Shown piece after piece: positions 34,688-43,742 of a stretch of DNA of 64,000 nucleotides; the stretch's first letter is position 1, and each line of letters opens with the position of its first letter. The notes under the pieces were generated by a model. The model worked only from the letters and a program-made list of their open reading frames with translations, was not told where the DNA came from and searched no databases. Origin of the DNA: an uncultured Phascolarctobacterium sp. (lineage in GTDB: Bacteria > Bacillota > Negativicutes > Acidaminococcales > Acidaminococcaceae). Made by a program: the position numbers and the translations under genes. The stretch covers positions 1 to 64,000 of the forward strand of contig CASFZG010000012.1 of assembly GCA_949299135.1 (NCBI GenBank), read 5' to 3'.

Positions 34688-35587
34688 ATGCAGCAAACAA
34701 ACAGCTTTAAAGGCATTGCCATGCTGTTATTATGTGCTTTTATCTGGGGCACGGCATTTGTTGCCCAAAGCGTCGGCGCGGATTTACTCGGGCCGTTCAG
34801 CTTTAACGGAATCCGTTCATTTTTGGGCGCGTTCTTTCTGGTGCCGTGCATAGCGGTAATTGATAAATTATCCGGCAAACCGCTGACTTTTTGGGGAACG
34901 GACAACGACCATAAGCGCGGAGATTTGATTACCGGCGGCATTTGCTGCGGCGTGCTGCTGACCGTTGCCAGCACCTTGCAGCAGGCCGGTATTGCTTACA
35001 CTTCTGCCGGTAAGGCCGGATTTATAACAGCGCTGTACATCGTCATCATCCCAATTTTGGGGCTGCTGGTTAAAAAGCATGTTACTTTAATGCAGTGGGC
35101 GGCGGTTGGCGTCGCCGCTGTCGGCATGTACTTCATCTGCATTAACGAAGGCTTCTCCATCAACAAAGGTGATTTAATTATCCTCGGCTGCGCTGTTGTT
35201 TTTGCCGTGCATATCATGGCGATTGAACGCTTTACGCAGCTGGTTGACCCGGTGCGCATGTCCGCCATTCAGTTTTTTGTCTGCGGCTGCCTAAGCCTGC
35301 CCGTTATCGTCTGGGCGGAACAGCCAACGCTTGCCGCCATCACCGCCGCGTGGCTGCCGCTGGCACACGCCGGTATTATGAGCTGCGGCATTGCCTACAC
35401 CCTGCAAATTGCCGGGCAAAAGTACGTCAACGTCATTCTCGCTTCCATTCTGTTAAGCCTGGAATCCGTCTTTTCCGTCCTTGCAGGCTGGGCTTTGCTC
35501 GGTGAAACTCTCAGCTTACGTGAAATCGGCGGCTGCGCCCTCGTCTTCATCGCCATCCTGCTCGCGCAAATGTCGGAGAGGAAGTAG
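34688..35587 (+). CDS. EamA/DMT-family permease
   Basis: 299 residues, ten helices in two EamA repeats. The first repeat begins ALLLCAFIWGTAFVAQ-like (LLCAFIWGTAFVAQSVG) and the second carries SLESVFSVLAGWALLGE near residue 260, both hallmark positions. Such proteins export metabolites or amino acids. AAGGGG lies before the ATG. Monocistronic with a strong terminator. Confidence 0.88.
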   Translation: MQQTNSFKGIAMLLLCAFIWGTAFVAQSVGADLLGPFSFNGIRSFLGAFFLVPCIAVIDKLSGKPLTFWGTDNDHKRGDLITGGICCGVLLTVASTLQQAGIAYTSAGKAGFITALYIVIIPILGLLVKKHVTLMQWAAVGVAAVGMYFICINEGFSINKGDLIILGCAVVFAVHIMAIERFTQLVDPVRMSAIQFFVCGCLSLPVIVWAEQPTLAAITAAWLPLAHAGIMSCGIAYTLQIAGQKYVNVILASILLSLESVFSVLAGWALLGETLSLREIGGCALVFIAILLAQMSERK

Positions 35588-35617
35588 AGAGTTTAATTTG
35601 AAATTACATATAAATAA

Positions 35618-35650
35618 AAACCCCGGCAGAAAAACTGCCGGGGTTTGTTT
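35618..35650. terminator. Terminator between EamA and gdhA
   Basis: AAACCCCGGCAG/CTGCCGGGGTTT with a 5-base loop; T-rich on the plus strand and A-rich on the far side, so it may serve both genes. Confidence 0.85.
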
Positions 35651-35691
35651 TATTAAACAATTTCTCCGGGGACGAATACCCCATGCTGAAA

Positions 35692-36908
35692 TCATTTAAC
35701 AGTTAATTTGTAATCAATACGCGCCTCTGAATACGCGCCTCTGAATTTCATAGCTTCGTCCAGACGGTTAAGGGCTACGATATAAGCTGCGGTACGCATG
35801 TTAACTTCGTATTTTTTAGCGGTGTCATATACCTGTTTAAACGCGCCAATCATTAACTGGGTCTGTTTATCAATAACTTCTTCTTCAGTCCAGAAATAAC
35901 GGTACAGGCACTGAACCCATTCAAAGTAGCTTACTGTTACGCCGCCGCCGTTGGCGAGAATATCCGGCACAACCAGAATGCCTTTTTTATCAAGGATTTC
36001 GTCAGCTTCCGGAGTTGTCGGGCCGTTAGCGCCTTCAACGATAATTTTTGCCTTAACGTCAGCCGCATTGTCTTTGGTAATCTGAAGTTCCATTGCGCAC
36101 GGAGCAAGCACGGTAACTTCCATTGCCAGAAGGTCGGCGTTGCTGATAGCTTTGCTGCCCGGGAAGTTTACTACGCTGCCAGTTGCCTGTACGTGTTTTT
36201 CAACTTCATACGGGTCAAGTCCGTCTTCATTCATAATAGCGCCGTAAACATCGCTTAAAGCCACAATTTTAACGCCAAGGTCGTGAATGAGTTTAGCAGT
36301 CCAGCTGCCTACGTTGCCGAAGCCCTGTACTGCGCAGGTTGCTTCTTCGGGTTTAATGCCCATGGCTTTAATTGCTTCGCCTGCTGCAACCATTACGCCG
36401 CGGCCGGTAGCTGCGGTACGGCCCAAAGAGCCGCCGATGCAAATCGGTTTACCGGTAATAAAGCCCGGTTCGTACTGGCCTTTCAGCTTGCTGTATTCAT
36501 CCATCATCCAGCCCATAATCTGAGCGTTGGTATTCATATCAGGGGCAGGAATATCCATTTTTTCGCCGATAATAGTTTGGACGGATCAACAATAATGCCG
36601 CCTTTGCCGCCGCCGTAAGGCAGATTGGCAACTGCGCATTTGCAGGTCATCCAGAAAGCCAGAGTTTTTACTTCATCCATGTTAACGCTCTGATGATAAC
36701 GGATGCCGCCTTTGGCCGGGCCCATAATTGTGCTGTGCTGGCTGCGGTAACCGGTAAATACTTTGGTAGTGCCGTCATCCATTTTTACGGGAATGGAAAC
36801 TTCCAGAGTTCTTTCCGGGCAGGCAATAATTGCCGCCGCATTCGGGTCAAGCTTCATAACCTCAATAGCTTTGTTCAGCGGAATCTGCGCCATTTCAAAT
36901 AAATTCAT
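35692..36908 (-). pseudogene. gdhA: Glutamate dehydrogenase, disrupted by an out-of-frame deletion and a 3' tandem duplication
   Basis: N-terminal frame (36908 to about 36576) is good GDH: GPAKGGIRYHQS and the catalytic region LPYGGGKGGIIVDPSK. The frame then breaks: after VDPSK the next recognisable family sequence is TIIGEKMDIPAPDMNTNAQ, in another frame. About 18 residues (50-60 bases, one more than a multiple of three) that normally lie between are missing. The rest (to 35692) has the Rossmann domain (GFGNVGSW) and is intact until the end. There a 14-bp tandem duplication replaces the expected KFRGAY-stop with 12 extra residues. The enzyme should be lost. Confidence 0.85.
35716..35743. 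repeat. Perfect 14-bp tandem duplication at the gdhA stop codon
   Basis: AATACGCGCCTCTG occurs at 35716-35729 and 35730-35743. With only one copy the minus strand reads KFRGAY then TGA; with two, the stop is out of frame and the protein runs on to 35692. Confidence 0.95.
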
Positions 36909-37066
36909 AATCCATGCCTCCTTTAAAAATCTTAAATATAATATATTGTACAGTCCAAGATAATTGCATATCTAAAGAGCTGCTTTCAGCTTCATTATAA
37001 CTCTTGCAAATACAAGTGTCCACTTCTTTTTACAATAAACTGAATTTTCATAAACTTGCATTCAAT

Positions 37067-38281
37067 TTACAAATTGGTTTTAAGCTCAGGAAATTCATCA
37101 TAAACTGCGCCAAAATTAATGCCGGCAATGGTTTTGTTTTTGTACTTTTCACGCAAATCGGCCATGCCGTTAAGCAGATGCTTGCTTGTTATGCCGTATT
37201 CTGTCGAAAGATAAGCTTCAACAAAAGCCGCCAGATGGTCGCAGCCTTTTAACATTCTGCCGTCCACCGCTTTATAGCCATGTCCGTCAACATTATATTT
37301 GCCGTTCAATTCTTCTTCGCTCACCTCTGTGGGAACACCGTCAAGCATTACGCGGTTGGTAAACTCGTTCTGCGTAAAGTAAATAATTTCCTCATGCCAG
37401 CCCCACGGCAGCAGCGGCAGCAGTTTTTCGGCAACCTGGCGCTTTTCAATATCCTTAATTAAATCGTCAAGCCCTTCCACAGAAGTTTTAACCGGTGAAA
37501 TAATATCGCGTGTCAGCACCTCCGGCAAATCATGGAACAGGCCGCACAAAAAATCATTTACAATGCGTTCATCGCAGGCGCCAAGCTCTGCCGCACAAAA
37601 ATATCCCAAAATGGCAACTATCAGCACATGCCCCATAACGGAAGTTTCCGGCACGCGCGGCGACTGCGCCCAGCGTTTTTGAAAACGCAGCTGCCCGACA
37701 AGGTCGATGAATTTGCTGGTTTTGCCTTTCAGCGACAGCTTTTGCACACCGGCAAGGTCGTAATGGTCCTCAATCTCGCTTTCAATGGCGGCTTTGGTTT
37801 CTTCTACGCCGTAAATGCCCTGATTAAAATGGTAGATAATGCCAAATTCCCACTGCGTGGCAAGGTAATGCGCCGCCCGCAGCAGCTTTTTCTCAAGGCG
37901 GTATTCCTCTGGATGGTCAAACCAGCGTTTCAGCTTGGCAAAAAACACCTCGTCCATATCCGGCACGCGATTCTGAAGTTGTTTGTAAATCCAATCGTTC
38001 AGTTTGCGCCCGTGCACGCGCATCAGCTCGTGATAAATAGGCGGTTTAATATCAGTCAAAATAATGCGGTGCATAAATTCAAAAATTCCGCCTTCAATTA
38101 ATACGCGCCAGTTAATTTCAGCGTTGTGGTCCTGCTCCTCATACTTGGCGATAATATACAAAATCATCATTTTATGAGCCTGTTTGTCCAATTCTGTAAA
38201 GCCATTGGGGCGGATATGGTCATTCCAGCGCTGAATATGCGCCGCTTCAAACAAAAATTCAATAAATTTTTTATTCAGCAA
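37067..38281 (-). CDS. HD-domain phosphohydrolase (YfbR-like region)
   Basis: 404 residues. The HD region is in the middle: SVMGHVLIVAI near residue 215, then GLFHDLPEVLTRD near 245, supplying His and His-Asp metal ligands in the arrangement of HD_3/YfbR-type nucleotidases. The N-terminal 200 residues are helical and unassigned. Start choice: a GTG at 38290 lies inside the GAGGTG ribosome site, whereas a TTG at 38281 is 6 bases after it, so 38281 is used with reserve. Substrate unknown; monocistronic. Confidence 0.75.
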   Translation of the reverse strand: MLNKKFIEFLFEAAHIQRWNDHIRPNGFTELDKQAHKMMILYIIAKYEEQDHNAEINWRVLIEGGIFEFMHRIILTDIKPPIYHELMRVHGRKLNDWIYKQLQNRVPDMDEVFFAKLKRWFDHPEEYRLEKKLLRAAHYLATQWEFGIIYHFNQGIYGVEETKAAIESEIEDHYDLAGVQKLSLKGKTSKFIDLVGQLRFQKRWAQSPRVPETSVMGHVLIVAILGYFCAAELGACDERIVNDFLCGLFHDLPEVLTRDIISPVKTSVEGLDDLIKDIEKRQVAEKLLPLLPWGWHEEIIYFTQNEFTNRVMLDGVPTEVSEEELNGKYNVDGHGYKAVDGRMLKGCDHLAAFVEAYLSTEYGITSKHLLNGMADLREKYKNKTIAGINFGAVYDEFPELKTNL

Positions 38282-38401
38282 TTTTTTCACCTCATAAATT
38301 ACTTATTTTTCGGGAAAAATAAGCAAAATCCGTTTTTATTCTTTACAAGGTTTAATATTCTCTGTTTTTGTTGACTCTCCTGCATTTTTTTCAAAAAATC
38401 A

Positions 38402-38431
38402 TTGATTTTTTTACACAAATCTGTTTATAAT
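38402..38431 (+). promoter_or_regulatory. Promoter of the potABCD operon
   Basis: TTGATT (38402-38407), 18 bp, TATAAT (38426-38431). Confidence 0.6.
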
Positions 38432-38496
38432 ATGTTATTATTATAGTTAGGAATATGCAAACAAAATTTTTTATGAAAGGTTGTGACAACAAAAAA

Positions 38497-39501
38497 ATGG
38501 AAGAAATGATCCGTTTGCAGGGAATTACCAAAAAATACGGCAATAACCTCATCATCCCCAAGCTGGACCTTACTATATACGACGGTGAATTTTTGACGCT
38601 TTTAGGCCCTTCCGGCTGCGGCAAAACCACTTTGCTGCGCATGATTGCCGGGCTGGACACACCGACTACCGGCAAAATTTATCTGGATGACGAAGACGTT
38701 ACCAATAAACCGCCCTATAAACGTGATGTCAATATGGTTTTTCAGCACTACGCATTATTCCCTCACATGACTGTTGAGGAAAACATAAAGTTTGGGCTGA
38801 TGATGAAAAAAGTACCCGCCGAAGAACAAAAAGAACGTGTAGCGCAGGTACTGTACCTTACGCAGCTTGAAGAATTCCGCAACCGCCGTCCGCAGCAGAT
38901 GAGCGGCGGCCAGCAGCAGCGCGTAGCCATCGCCCGTGCCCTTGTAAATAACCCGAAAGTGCTTTTACTGGACGAGCCGCTTGGCGCACTTGACTACCAG
39001 CTGCGCAAAAATTTGCAGCTGGAACTTAAGAATTTGCAGCGCGGCCTTGGCCTTACCTTCATTTATGTAACGCACGACCAGGAAGAAGCGCTTACCATGA
39101 GCGACCGCATCGTGGTTATGAATAAGGGCGTTATCGAACAGGACGACAACCCGGATACGATTTACCATTACCCCAACACCCGCTTTGTAGCCAAATTTAT
39201 CGGCGAAAGCAACTTTTTTGAAACGGAAAGCGAAACGCTTGTTATCCGCCCGGAAAAACTCAACCTCTGCCCGGAATACGAAGACGAACAGGCGGAAAAG
39301 CAGCACCCGGAACCCGGTTATTACGGAACCGTTGTAGACGTTGTGTTTTACGGTACCATTGATAAAGTATTTATCCGTCTGGACAACTCCAACCAAACCG
39401 TTGTGGCCTACCAGTATTTTGACGACGTTAAACGCTGGTCGCCCGACGAGCGCGTAGGCATTTGGTGGTATAAAAAAGACGAGGTGAAAGTATCGCGATG
39501 A
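38497..39501 (+). CDS. potA: Spermidine/putrescine ABC transporter ATPase
   Basis: 334 residues. Walker A GPSGCGKTT, signature MSGGQQQRVAIARA, Walker B LLLDEPLGALD, and a TOBE-like C-terminal domain. It powers polyamine import with PotBCD. The start is uncertain: ATGs at 38455, 38473, 38497 and 38506 are in frame. 38497 (MEEMIRLQG) matches the family N-terminus, but its AAAGG site is rather far; 38455 has AGGA only 2 bases away. The stop overlaps the potB start (ATGA). Confidence 0.92.
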   Translation: MEEMIRLQGITKKYGNNLIIPKLDLTIYDGEFLTLLGPSGCGKTTLLRMIAGLDTPTTGKIYLDDEDVTNKPPYKRDVNMVFQHYALFPHMTVEENIKFGLMMKKVPAEEQKERVAQVLYLTQLEEFRNRRPQQMSGGQQQRVAIARALVNNPKVLLLDEPLGALDYQLRKNLQLELKNLQRGLGLTFIYVTHDQEEALTMSDRIVVMNKGVIEQDDNPDTIYHYPNTRFVAKFIGESNFFETESETLVIRPEKLNLCPEYEDEQAEKQHPEPGYYGTVVDVVFYGTIDKVFIRLDNSNQTVVAYQYFDDVKRWSPDERVGIWWYKKDEVKVSR

Positions 39502-40355
39502 AAAACGGAAAACTGATGGTTGCCCCGGCAATGCTCTGGTTAAGCATCTTTTTCGTTATCCCGCTTCTCATCGTAGTTGCCGTTTCCTTTGCCGGGCGCA
39601 CGCCTTACGGACAAATAATTTTTGAATTTACCCTAAAAAATTATCTGCGCTTTTTAGAACCTTTATACTTGCAGATTTTTGCCGACACTCTGATAGTTGC
39701 GGTTATTACTACCGTTGCTACCATCATCATGGGCTACCCGCTGGCATATTTCATTGCACGCCTGCCTAAAAAATGGCAGCAGCCGGGGCTGATTCTTGTG
39801 ATGATACCTTTCTGGATTAACTTTTTAATCCGCTCTTATGCGTGGGTTATCATTCTGCGCACGCAAGGCGTTGTAAACACCTTTTTAATGAAACTGGGGC
39901 TTATTGAGCAGCCACTTCAGATGCTGTACAACGACGCGGCCGTAATGCTTGGCATGATTTACGCCCTGCTGCCTTTTATGGTACTGCCGATTTACGTTTC
40001 CATAGAGCAGCTTGACCTGCGCCTGCTTGAAGCGGCTTCCGACCTTGGCGCATCGCCGATGACGGCTTTCCGCAAGGTTACCCTGCCGCTGACAATGCCC
40101 GGCATTGCCGCAGGCACAATTTTAGTGTTTATTTCCTCGCTCGGCATGTTCGTTGTGCCGGACGTTATGGGCGGCGCCAAATCCGCCCTTATCGGCAACC
40201 TTATCCAGAACCAGTTTCTGGCAGCGCGCGACTGGCCGTTTGGCTCCGCGCTCTCCATTGTGCTGGCAGTAATGAGCCTTGTGCTGATTATCCTTTATTA
40301 CAGAGCTTTACAGTCGCAGGAAGGGGGCAAAGCCGATGCAAAAGACGTGGCGTAG
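39498..40355 (+). CDS. potB: Spermidine/putrescine ABC transporter permease
   Basis: 285 residues, six helices. The EAA loop that touches the ATPase is visible as LLEAASDLGASPMTAFRKV near residue 175. It overlaps potA by 4 bases and potC by 20 bases, so the operon is tightly coupled. Confidence 0.93.
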   Translation: MKNGKLMVAPAMLWLSIFFVIPLLIVVAVSFAGRTPYGQIIFEFTLKNYLRFLEPLYLQIFADTLIVAVITTVATIIMGYPLAYFIARLPKKWQQPGLILVMIPFWINFLIRSYAWVIILRTQGVVNTFLMKLGLIEQPLQMLYNDAAVMLGMIYALLPFMVLPIYVSIEQLDLRLLEAASDLGASPMTAFRKVTLPLTMPGIAAGTILVFISSLGMFVVPDVMGGAKSALIGNLIQNQFLAARDWPFGSALSIVLAVMSLVLIILYYRALQSQEGGKADAKDVA

Positions 40356-41130
40356 CCATCTTCTGTTAGCTTATTCGCTGGTAATACTGGCGTTTTTGTA
40401 CCTGCCGCTGTTAATCCTTGCGCTGTATTCCTTTAACGAATCGCGTATTAACGCGGTGTGGACCGGTTTTACGCTGGACTGGTACAAAACGCTGTTCCAA
40501 AACCGCCGCGTGCTGGAAGCCCTTATGAACAGCCTGTTTATCGCAGTTATCAGCACCGTTGTTTCCACCGTGCTCGGCACAATTGCCGCCATTGCCCTCA
40601 ACCGCTATCAGTATAAATGCAAACCTGTTATTAACGGACTTTTGTATCTGCCAATACTGATTCCGGAAATCGTTATGGGCCTGAGCCTTCTGGTGCTGTT
40701 TGCACAGACGCAGGTTCCGCTCGGTAAAGTTACGCTTATTTTAGCGCACATCACCTTCTGCCTTTCCTTTGTGGTAATTACCGTTAACGCAAGGCTTGAA
40801 GGCATGCGCCATGAACTTGAGCAGGCAGCCATGGATTTGTACGCAACGCCGTTTCAAACCTTCCGTTATATTACCCTGCCGCTTGCCATGCCAGGTATTA
40901 TCGCCGGCGCGCTGATTGCCTTTACTCTTTCCATTGACGATTTTATCATAAGCTTCTTCGTGGCAGGGCCTAACTCCACCACGCTGCCGCTATATATTTA
41001 CGCAATGGTAAAACGCGGCATTTCCCCGGAAATTAACGCTCTTTCCACACTCTTAATGTTCGCAACCATTTCGCTGATTGTAATTGCGCAGATTTTACAG
41101 CCGCAGCACAGCAGCAAAAACAAAGATTGA
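40336..41130 (+). CDS. potC: Spermidine/putrescine ABC transporter permease
   Basis: 264 residues, six helices. EAA loop LEQAAMDLYATPFQTFRYI near residue 160. GAAGGGGG lies before the ATG, inside the end of potB. Pairs with PotB to form the channel. Confidence 0.93.
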   Translation: MQKTWRSHLLLAYSLVILAFLYLPLLILALYSFNESRINAVWTGFTLDWYKTLFQNRRVLEALMNSLFIAVISTVVSTVLGTIAAIALNRYQYKCKPVINGLLYLPILIPEIVMGLSLLVLFAQTQVPLGKVTLILAHITFCLSFVVITVNARLEGMRHELEQAAMDLYATPFQTFRYITLPLAMPGIIAGALIAFTLSIDDFIISFFVAGPNSTTLPLYIYAMVKRGISPEINALSTLLMFATISLIVIAQILQPQHSSKNKD

Positions 41131-41180
41131 TGCCGTAAAACGGTTCAATAAAACCAAATAAAGAAAGGATGATTTGCAAA

Positions 41181-42251
41181 ATGAAAAAACTTTTGGTCTT
41201 TCTCGTTTCCGTACTGACCATGGCCCTTCTCCTGACAGGCTGCGGAGGTGACACAGAAAAGAAAGATGCAGCGGCAGGAGGAGAACAGCAGGTTCTCAAC
41301 CTCTTTAGCTGGGCCGACAATTTTGACCCGGAGGTAATTGCCGAATTTGAAAAGCAATACAATTGTAAGGTTAATTACGACGTATTTGCCAACAATGAAG
41401 AACTTCTGGCTAAAATTCAGGCCGGCGGAGCACAGTACGATGTAATCCAGCCTTCTGACTATATGGTTGCAACCATGCTCAAACTTGATTTGCTGGAAAA
41501 AATGAACATGGACAACATCCCCAACGCCAAAAATATTGTAAGCACTTTAAAAGCACCGGTTTATGACCCCACCGGCGACCATTCCCTCGTTTACACCTGG
41601 GGCATTACCGGCATTGCCTACAACAAAAACTATGTTAAAGACGTTCCCGACAGCTGGGAAGATTTGTGGAACCCTGAATATGCAGGCCGCCTGATTCTTT
41701 TAAACGACAGCCGCGAAACTATCGGCATGGCATTAAAGAAAAACGGTTTCTCCAACAACAGCACCGACCCTGCACAGGTTGAAAAAGCCTTCCAGGATTT
41801 GAAAGCGCTTGCACCTAACGTACTTGCTTTCGATACCGATACCATTAAACAAAAATTCATTGCCGAAGAAGCATGGATTGGCACTATGTGGACCGGTGAC
41901 GCAAGCTACACCCTGAAAGACAACCCCAATATCGGCTTTGTAGTACCTAAAGAAGGCGCTACCATCTGGGCTGATACCTTTGCTATCCCCAAAGGCGCAA
42001 AACATAAAGAACTGGCCGAAAAATTCATCAACTTTATCTATGACCCGAAAATCAGCGCTAAAAACTATGAATACATCGGCTACAATGACCCGAACGAAAA
42101 AGCTCAGGAATTCCACAGCGAAGAATTTAAAAATGACCCGATGCTGAAAATCGGTATGGATAACATCGACAAAGGCGAATGGCTGATTGATATCGGCGAT
42201 GCACTGCCCATGTACGACCGTTACTGGACCGAACTGAAAACAGCGAAATAA
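41181..42251 (+). CDS. potD: Polyamine-binding lipoprotein
   Basis: 356 residues. Lipobox LLTGC near residue 19, then the extracellular solute-binding protein fold: LNLFSWADNFDPEVIAEFEK at the start of the mature part, and WGITGIAYNK and SYTLKDNPNIGFVVPKEG as ligand-cleft segments. ATG at 41181 follows GAAAGGATG. Last gene of the operon; a perfect hairpin terminator is 50 bases downstream. Confidence 0.94.
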   Translation: MKKLLVFLVSVLTMALLLTGCGGDTEKKDAAAGGEQQVLNLFSWADNFDPEVIAEFEKQYNCKVNYDVFANNEELLAKIQAGGAQYDVIQPSDYMVATMLKLDLLEKMNMDNIPNAKNIVSTLKAPVYDPTGDHSLVYTWGITGIAYNKNYVKDVPDSWEDLWNPEYAGRLILLNDSRETIGMALKKNGFSNNSTDPAQVEKAFQDLKALAPNVLAFDTDTIKQKFIAEEAWIGTMWTGDASYTLKDNPNIGFVVPKEGATIWADTFAIPKGAKHKELAEKFINFIYDPKISAKNYEYIGYNDPNEKAQEFHSEEFKNDPMLKIGMDNIDKGEWLIDIGDALPMYDRYWTELKTAK

Positions 42252-42300
42252 TTGTAGTTTGAAGGCAGAACGCCGACTTAAAATTTAACAGAAAAAACCA

Positions 42301-42336
42301 AACCCTCCGTTAGCAGTTTAACGGAGGGTTCTTTTT
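42301..42336. terminator. Terminator of potABCD, between convergent potD and rsmA
   Basis: AACCCTCCGTTA pairs with TAACGGAGGGTT, loop of 6, then CTTTTT; A-rich on the far side. Confidence 0.88.
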
Positions 42337-42345
42337 ATGCTTTTA

Positions 42346-43200
42346 TTAATTTTTAATCTGTTCAAACGTATTGGTTAAATTGGCAAAATCCTGAAGTGAA
42401 AGTGTTTCACCGCGGCGCTTGGGGTCGATACCTGCAAAAGCAAGCCACTCCTGTGCCTGCTGCGCGGTAATGCCCATGTTTTTCAGCGCGTTGCTTAACA
42501 TTTTGCGGCGCAGTGAGAACGCCGCCTTAACAACCTTGAAGAACAGCTTTTCGTCGCAGACATCTACCGGCGGTGTTGTGCGGTTTTTGCAGACTACAAC
42601 GGCACTGTCCACAGACGGACGCGGGATAAAGCAATCCGGCGGTACGATAAACGCCAGTTCCGGCTCGGTATAATACTGCATCGCAACGGAAAGCGCACCG
42701 TATTCCTTGCCGCCCGGCGCTGCCGTCATGCGCTCGGCAACTTCCTTCTGTACCATGACAACCATGCGCTCTACCGGCAGTTTTTTCTCCAGCAGCGCAA
42801 AAATTATCGGCGTTGTTATGTAGTATGGCAGGTTGGCTGCAACTTTAAAGGTTTTGCCGCCCATTGCTTCGTTTACGTTCAGTTCCAGAACATCGGCGTT
42901 GATAACGCGCACATTGCTGTAACCTTCCAGCGTTTTATCCAGCACCGGCAAAAGGCGTCTGTCCAGTTCAACCGCCGTTACGTCCGCGCCGGTTTCCGCC
43001 AAAGCCTGCGTCAGCGTGCCAATGCCCGGGCCGATTTCCAGCACGGCGTCGCCTTCAGCAAGTTCCGCAGCGGCGGCAATACGGCGTACAACGTCCTCGC
43101 TGATTAAAAAGTTTTGTCCCAGCTTTTTGTCGGCATGCAGGTTGAATCTGCGCAGTATGTAGTTGGTAACCTCGGGGGTTGCAATTACGGGTTTATTCAT
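42346..43200 (-). CDS. rsmA: 16S rRNA (adenine1518-N6/adenine1519-N6)-dimethyltransferase
   Basis: 284 residues. SAM-binding motif VLEIGPGIGTLTQ near residue 45 and the catalytic NLPYYITTP near residue 113 (N-L-P-Y) are intact. KsgA modifies two adenines near the 3' end of 16S rRNA. The start at 43200 is set by GGAG 7 bases upstream; it overlaps the rnmV stop by 8 bases. Gene order rnmV-rsmA is the usual Firmicutes order. Confidence 0.95.
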   Translation of the reverse strand: MNKPVIATPEVTNYILRRFNLHADKKLGQNFLISEDVVRRIAAAAELAEGDAVLEIGPGIGTLTQALAETGADVTAVELDRRLLPVLDKTLEGYSNVRVINADVLELNVNEAMGGKTFKVAANLPYYITTPIIFALLEKKLPVERMVVMVQKEVAERMTAAPGGKEYGALSVAMQYYTEPELAFIVPPDCFIPRPSVDSAVVVCKNRTTPPVDVCDEKLFFKVVKAAFSLRRKMLSNALKNMGITAQQAQEWLAFAGIDPKRRGETLSLQDFANLTNTFEQIKN

Positions 43201-43738
43201 CCAAATCTCCAAGTTCTTTCAGTGCGGCGTCAAATTCGGCGCGCGTTACGCCGTAAGTATTCAGCCTTTGCAGAAAAGTTTTGGCGTTGCCGTAGCCAAT
43301 GCCCAGCAGCGCTGCCATTTTATCGCGCCGTGCGGAAGCCATGCTGCCGCCGCTCAGTCCGTTCGTCATTAAATCGCGTTCGGTAAATTCAAAAGCAGGG
43401 TTAAATTCGTGGTGGCGCACCTTGCCCAATGCAGCTAAAATCGCCGCAGGGCTGGCCTGTTCCACACCGACGTCGCCGTTAGCCGTCGCGTCGATACGCG
43501 GTATAAACGCCTGCCCGGCTTCGGGGAAACGCTCCGTCAAAAAGCGGCGGATACGGTTGCCTGCGCCGTCCGGGTCGGTCAAAATAATAATGCCGCGCTT
43601 GTTATAAGCCGCTTCAATCTTTTTTAAAGTCGAAGGCGCCAGCGTAAAGCCGCCGGTTTCAATCGTATCGGCTTCCAGCGCGCGCCTGATGGCCGCTGTG
43701 TCGCTCTTGCCTTCAACCACCAAAACTTCTTTCAGCAA
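43193..43738 (-). CDS. rnmV: Ribonuclease M5
   Basis: 181 residues with a Toprim domain (VVEGKSDTAAIRRAL at the N-terminus, ILTDPDGAGNRIRRFL near residue 55). It matures 5S rRNA. It lies 4 bases after the 3D-domain gene and overlaps rsmA, as in other Firmicutes. Confidence 0.93.
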   Translation of the reverse strand: MLKEVLVVEGKSDTAAIRRALEADTIETGGFTLAPSTLKKIEAAYNKRGIIILTDPDGAGNRIRRFLTERFPEAGQAFIPRIDATANGDVGVEQASPAAILAALGKVRHHEFNPAFEFTERDLMTNGLSGGSMASARRDKMAALLGIGYGNAKTFLQRLNTYGVTRAEFDAALKELGDLDE

Positions 43739-43742
43739 ATTA

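Noticed and set aside
35692-36908. Programmed frameshift in gdhA
   Set aside because: No slippery heptamer or stimulating structure seen, and family residues are missing, which slippage alone cannot explain.
43193-43200. Frame error between rnmV and rsmA
   Set aside because: The 8-base overlap is a normal coupled arrangement and both proteins are complete.
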